Shown here one piece after another: positions 61,064-64,000 of a DNA stretch of 64,000 bases; position 1 is the stretch's first letter, and the number at the start of each line of letters is the position of its first letter. The stretch comes from Desulfonispora thiosulfatigenes DSM 11270 (GTDB taxonomy: Bacteria; Bacillota; Peptococcia; Peptococcales; Desulfonisporaceae), in contig NZ_FWWT01000023.1 in the NCBI RefSeq assembly GCF_900176035.1, positions 62,001-126,000 of the forward strand, written 5' to 3'. Below the pieces are notes generated by a model. It saw only the letters and a list, made by a program, of their open reading frames with translations. It ran no database searches and was not told where the DNA came from. The translations under genes and the position numbers were made by a program.

Positions 61064-61096
61064 AAGGGGCAGTTTACCCTACCCCTGCCCCCTTTT
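61064..61096 (+). other. GC-rich hairpin between hdrA and the hdrCB-like gene
   Basis: GGGGCAG/CTGCCCC stem (61066-61072 with 61085-61091) followed by TTTT. Striking in this AT-rich genome. It could be a partial terminator or an RNA stabiliser that sets unequal levels of the two proteins. Confidence 0.65.
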
Positions 61097-61129
61097 CAAA
61101 AAATCTTGTTTATTCTAGGAGGGAAATAA

Positions 61130-62359
61130 ATGGAAGCTTTGAACTCTTGTAAATTTTATCCTAAATTCCGTGATGAAATTATTGAAAAATTTGTAACTGA
61201 TAAAAATAAATTTGATAGTTATACATGCTTAACTTGTGGTGCTTGTACAGGTGGCTGTCCTTATAGTGACTCAGAATTAGGAACATTAGACCCACGTAAA
61301 TTTGTTCGTCAATGCTTAATGGGATTAAAAGATGAAGTTTTAAATGATAACTTTATCTGGAAATGTAATATGTGTGGTAGATGTACCATGGATTGCCCTA
61401 TGGGTGTAGATGTAGCTGGTATAGTAAGAACTTTAAGAGGAAATTTTGGTCTTACTTCTCCAGGAAGTCTGCAAAAAATTGTTGATGATCAAATAAATAC
61501 TGGTAACCAAATGGCTATTTCAGAAGAAGATTATTTAGAAACTTTAGAATGGATGGAAGAAGAATTACAAGAAGAAATGCCTGATGCTACTATTCCTATT
61601 GATAAGGAAGGCGCTGACTTTATCTTCTTATGGGGACCTAGAGAGATAAAATATTATACTGATGATATTATGAGTATTGCGAAAATTATTAATGCAGCTG
61701 GTGCTAGCTGGACTTGCAGCAGTAAAGTATTTGATGCTACAAATTATGCTCTCTTTAATGGCGATGATGAAGCTGGCAAAGAATTAGCTCAAAGGGTATC
61801 TGATGAATTAAAAAGATTAAAGGCTAAATATGTAGTTGTAACTGAATGTGGTCATGCTACAAGAGCATTTAAGTGGGGTCCTAAAGTATGGTTAAGCGAA
61901 GATGATTGCTTCCACACATACAACTTTATGGAAATGCAACATAAATGGCTTAAAGAAGGTAAAATTAAAGTTGATAAGTCCTTAAATAATGAGATCTTCA
62001 CTTATCATGATCCTTGTAATACAGCTAGAAAAGAAGGAATTATAGACCTTCCACGTGAAATTATCTCAGAAATTATGGATCAAGATAACTTTATTGAAAT
62101 GTGGCCAAATCGTGCATATAATTTATGCTGTGGTGGCGGCGGCGGATTACTTGCTTTAGGTAAAGACTATAAAGATATTCGTATGGAAAAAGGAAAGCTA
62201 AAAGCAGATCAAATTAAAAATACTGGCGCGAAAGTTTGCATCACCCCTTGCCATAATTGCTTTGACCAATTAGAAGAAATAGTTAAACACTTTGAAATAG
62301 ATGTTGAAATCAAGCATATGCATCATATTGTTAGTAACTCTCTAATTCTTAATAAATAG
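61130..62359 (+). CDS. HdrC/HdrB-type iron-sulfur protein (fused, DsrK/HdrD-like)
   Basis: A 409-residue fusion of an HdrC-like part and an HdrB-like part. The N-terminal ferredoxin motifs are C33-LTC-GAC-TGGC43 and CNMCGRCTMDC near 80-93. The C-terminal CCG domain has HDPCNTARKEG, LCCGGGGG, and ITPCHNC: one full non-cubane cluster site. The first CCG-like repeat is degenerate, keeping only TECGHATRA. HdrB uses two non-cubane [4Fe-4S] clusters to cleave a heterodisulfide; with one site left, the substrate may differ. AGGAGG precedes the ATG. It is the second gene of the operon. Confidence 0.88.
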   Translation: MEALNSCKFYPKFRDEIIEKFVTDKNKFDSYTCLTCGACTGGCPYSDSELGTLDPRKFVRQCLMGLKDEVLNDNFIWKCNMCGRCTMDCPMGVDVAGIVRTLRGNFGLTSPGSLQKIVDDQINTGNQMAISEEDYLETLEWMEEELQEEMPDATIPIDKEGADFIFLWGPREIKYYTDDIMSIAKIINAAGASWTCSSKVFDATNYALFNGDDEAGKELAQRVSDELKRLKAKYVVVTECGHATRAFKWGPKVWLSEDDCFHTYNFMEMQHKWLKEGKIKVDKSLNNEIFTYHDPCNTARKEGIIDLPREIISEIMDQDNFIEMWPNRAYNLCCGGGGGLLALGKDYKDIRMEKGKLKADQIKNTGAKVCITPCHNCFDQLEEIVKHFEIDVEIKHMHHIVSNSLILNK

Positions 62360-62375
62360 TAAGGAGTTGATGTAA

Positions 62376-62888
62376 ATGTCAAAAGAGAATTTTGAACCCG
62401 TAATAGTTGGTTTTCTTTGTAACTGGTGTAGTTATGCCGGAGCGGATCTTGCTGGTGTAAGTAGAATTCAATATCCTCCTAACCTTCGCCCTATTCGTGT
62501 AATGTGTTCTGGACGTGTAGAACCAAGCTTTGTTTTAAAGGCTTTCCAAGAAGGCGCTGACGGAGTTTTAATATCTGGATGTCATATAGGTGACTGTCAC
62601 TATGTTGACGGTAATGTTAAAACATTAAGAAGAACACCTTTAACAATAAAATTACTTGAACAGTTAGGAATCGAAGAAGAAAGATTCATGCAAACTTGGG
62701 TTTCAGCTGCTGAAGGTGAAAAATTTGCTAATGTAATTGATGAAATGGTCACAAACATTAAAAAAGTTGGACCATACCAAAAGAAAACTGGTAATAATAT
62801 AGATGCTTTAGCTGAAGAAGTGCTATCAATTACTGAAGCTGCTGCTACTGAAGAAGGACAATGCAAAGGAGGTCATAATCATGGCTAA
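62376..62888 (+). CDS. mvhD: Hydrogenase iron-sulfur subunit MvhD
   Basis: MvhD links the hydrogenase to HdrA through a [2Fe-2S] cluster. The 170-residue protein has the conserved cysteines C15 and C18 ([15 protein letters not shown]), C44 ([11 protein letters not shown]), C69 and C74 ([10 protein letters not shown]). AAGGAG precedes the ATG. The end overlaps the start of mvhG by eight bases, so translation is coupled. Confidence 0.95.
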   Translation: MSKENFEPVIVGFLCNWCSYAGADLAGVSRIQYPPNLRPIRVMCSGRVEPSFVLKAFQEGADGVLISGCHIGDCHYVDGNVKTLRRTPLTIKLLEQLGIEEERFMQTWVSAAEGEKFANVIDEMVTNIKKVGPYQKKTGNNIDALAEEVLSITEAAATEEGQCKGGHNHG

Positions 62889-63855
62889 ATTAAAACTAGC
62901 AATTAACTGGGCTGCCGGCTGTGGTGGATGCGACGTTGCTATTTTAGACACTAATGAAAAACTCTTAGATATTGCTGAAGTAGCTGATATTGTATTCTGG
63001 CCTATCGCAATGGACTTTAAAGTGGAAGATTTAGAAAAGATGGAACCTGGTTCTATTGACTTATGCTTCTTTAATGGTGGTATTAGAAACTCTAAAGAGG
63101 AAGGCTTAGCTAGACTTCTAAGAGAAAAGTCAAAAGTAATGGTCGCTTTTGGAGCATGTGCATCGTGGGGCGGTATCCCTGCACTTGCTAATATGAATAC
63201 TCGTGATGAAATTTTCCACACAGTATATCAAGACACGCATACTACAATAAATGAAAAAAATGTATATCCAAAACCTGTTTCATGTGTGCCAGAAGGAGAA
63301 CTTCACATACCTGAATTATATCAACGCGTTTGGAGTTTAGATCAAGTTTTAGATGTTGATTATTTTGTACCTGGGTGCCCTCCTACCCCACAAACAATAT
63401 GGAATGCAATAGAGATAATTCTTTCTGGTAAATTACCTCCTAAGGGAAGCGTTATTGGAGCAGGAAAGAAATCGCTTTGTGATACATGTAAACGTACAAA
63501 AACCAAAAAAACAATTAATAAATTTTATCGTCCTCATGAGATAATTACAGATCCTGAAATTTGCTTGTTAGAGCAAGGTGTAGTATGTTCAGGTCCTGTA
63601 ACTAGAGAAGGTTGCGGACATTTATGTATCAATAATAATATGCCTTGCAGAGGATGCTATGGTCCATCAGAAAAAGTAAATGATCATGGCGCTAGCCTTT
63701 TAAATGCTGTAGCTAGTATCATGGATGCAAGTAACGAAGCTGCTGCTAGTAAATTATCTGGAGACTTTGATGATCCAGCTGGTACTGTATATAGATTTAG
63801 TTTAGCAAAATCACTTGTTTTCGATTATAACAAGGAGGCGAAAAAAAATGACTAA
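62881..63855 (+). CDS. mvhG: [NiFe]-hydrogenase small subunit MvhG
   Basis: The small subunit of a group 3c-type F420-non-reducing (methyl-viologen) hydrogenase. The proximal cluster site C14-GGC17 ([14 protein letters not shown]), [11 protein letters not shown], and [11 protein letters not shown] are present, followed by a Cys-rich C-terminal part ([25 protein letters not shown]) for two more clusters. At 324 residues it is slightly longer than methanogen MvhG. No twin-arginine signal is seen, so the enzyme is cytoplasmic. It overlaps mvhD and the start of mvhA. Confidence 0.93.
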   Translation: MAKLKLAINWAAGCGGCDVAILDTNEKLLDIAEVADIVFWPIAMDFKVEDLEKMEPGSIDLCFFNGGIRNSKEEGLARLLREKSKVMVAFGACASWGGIPALANMNTRDEIFHTVYQDTHTTINEKNVYPKPVSCVPEGELHIPELYQRVWSLDQVLDVDYFVPGCPPTPQTIWNAIEIILSGKLPPKGSVIGAGKKSLCDTCKRTKTKKTINKFYRPHEIITDPEICLLEQGVVCSGPVTREGCGHLCINNNMPCRGCYGPSEKVNDHGASLLNAVASIMDASNEAAASKLSGDFDDPAGTVYRFSLAKSLVFDYNKEAKKND

Positions 63856-64000
63856 AAGAATAACTATAGATCCAATTACTCGTCTCGAAGGTCATGGTAA
63901 AATAGAAATCTTCTTAGATGATACGGGAAATGTTGAACATGCTTATTTGCAAATTCCAGAACTTAGAGGCTTTGAAAAGTTCTGTGAAGGACGTCCAGCT
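63848..64000 (+). CDS. mvhA: [NiFe]-hydrogenase large subunit MvhA, first 51 residues (cut by window edge)
   Basis: The ATG at 63848 overlaps the mvhG stop by eight bases and opens [21 protein letters not shown], the conserved N-terminal R-x-E-G-H segment of [NiFe] large subunits. RGFEKFCEGRP, the lead-in to the first nickel-binding CxxC motif, is the last part visible. The nickel site itself lies beyond base 64000. GGAGG lies upstream. Confidence 0.93.
   Translation, partial: MTKRITIDPITRLEGHGKIEIFLDDTGNVEHAYLQIPELRGFEKFCEGRPA

Noticed and set aside
58150-62600. Selenocysteine codons in the Hdr/Mvh genes
   Set aside because: All cysteine-ligand positions are TGT or TGC and no in-frame TGA was found.

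Overview
This window comes from an AT-rich, low-GC, strictly anaerobic, endospore-forming Firmicute of the clostridial type. The evidence is a dcw cluster that runs straight into spoIIGA-sigE-sigG-spoIIR, an anaerobic class III ribonucleotide reductase, formate-THF ligase, several radical-SAM and multi-[4Fe-4S] proteins, and an HdrA/HdrBC-like/MvhDGA hydrogenase set. No prophage, insertion sequence or CRISPR array was seen. The species was not identified. Most genes lie on the minus strand.

Layout by coordinate. 1-9910 (minus): recA (cut by the window edge), cinA, a short FtsH-like protease coupled to a small membrane protein, pgpA-pgsA-rimO, a rodZ-like gene with no normal start codon, and ftsK/spoIIIE. 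10068-11171 (plus): ychF, divergent from ftsK with back-to-back promoters. 11256-14396: polyamine operon speD-speA-speE. 14628-22580: an EFR1-type flavodoxin/ferredoxin, pabA-pabB-pabC, a glyoxalase I-like protein, rnhA, fhs and a class III aminotransferase. 22712-23129: a tRNA operon (Cys, Leu, Leu) with strong promoter and terminator. 23140-24561: aspartase. 24603-24803 (plus): an independent non-coding RNA gene carrying a tRNA-His-like fold. 24902-27331: a secreted propeller-like protein, a YigZ protein and a lipoprotein. 27449-30736: nrdR-nrdD-nrdG with tandem NrdR boxes. 30774-36410: ylmC-like gene, spoIIR, sigG, sigE, spoIIGA, ftsZ, divIB. 36722-52192: murA, murB, murC, murG, spoVE, murD, mraY, murF, murE, spoVD, ftsL, rsmH, mraZ with its operator repeats. 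52258-57537: a small membrane protein, DnaC-like loader, DnaD-like protein, a P-loop/Asp23 fusion, trpP with a TRAP-type leader, ylbF and a PHP phosphatase. 57991-64000 (plus): hdrA, hdrCB-like gene, mvhD, mvhG and the start of mvhA.

How the genes work together. The dcw block makes lipid II and the division machinery, then continues into the mother-cell and forespore sigma factors. ftsA is absent between divIB and ftsZ. The Hdr/Mvh genes encode a putative electron-bifurcating hydrogenase linking H2 to ferredoxin and an unknown disulfide or other acceptor. fhs supplies one-carbon metabolism and pab the p-aminobenzoate branch of folate.

Most notable points: the tRNA-His-like RNA with its own promoter and terminator; a (G/U/A)AG-repeat leader on trpP that looks like a TRAP target; three genes (nrdG, spoVE, dnaC-like) each restored by one extra A in a poly-A run; a two-flavin HdrA with a rearranged domain order; and the rodZ start. 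All calls come from reading the sequence; no database search was run.
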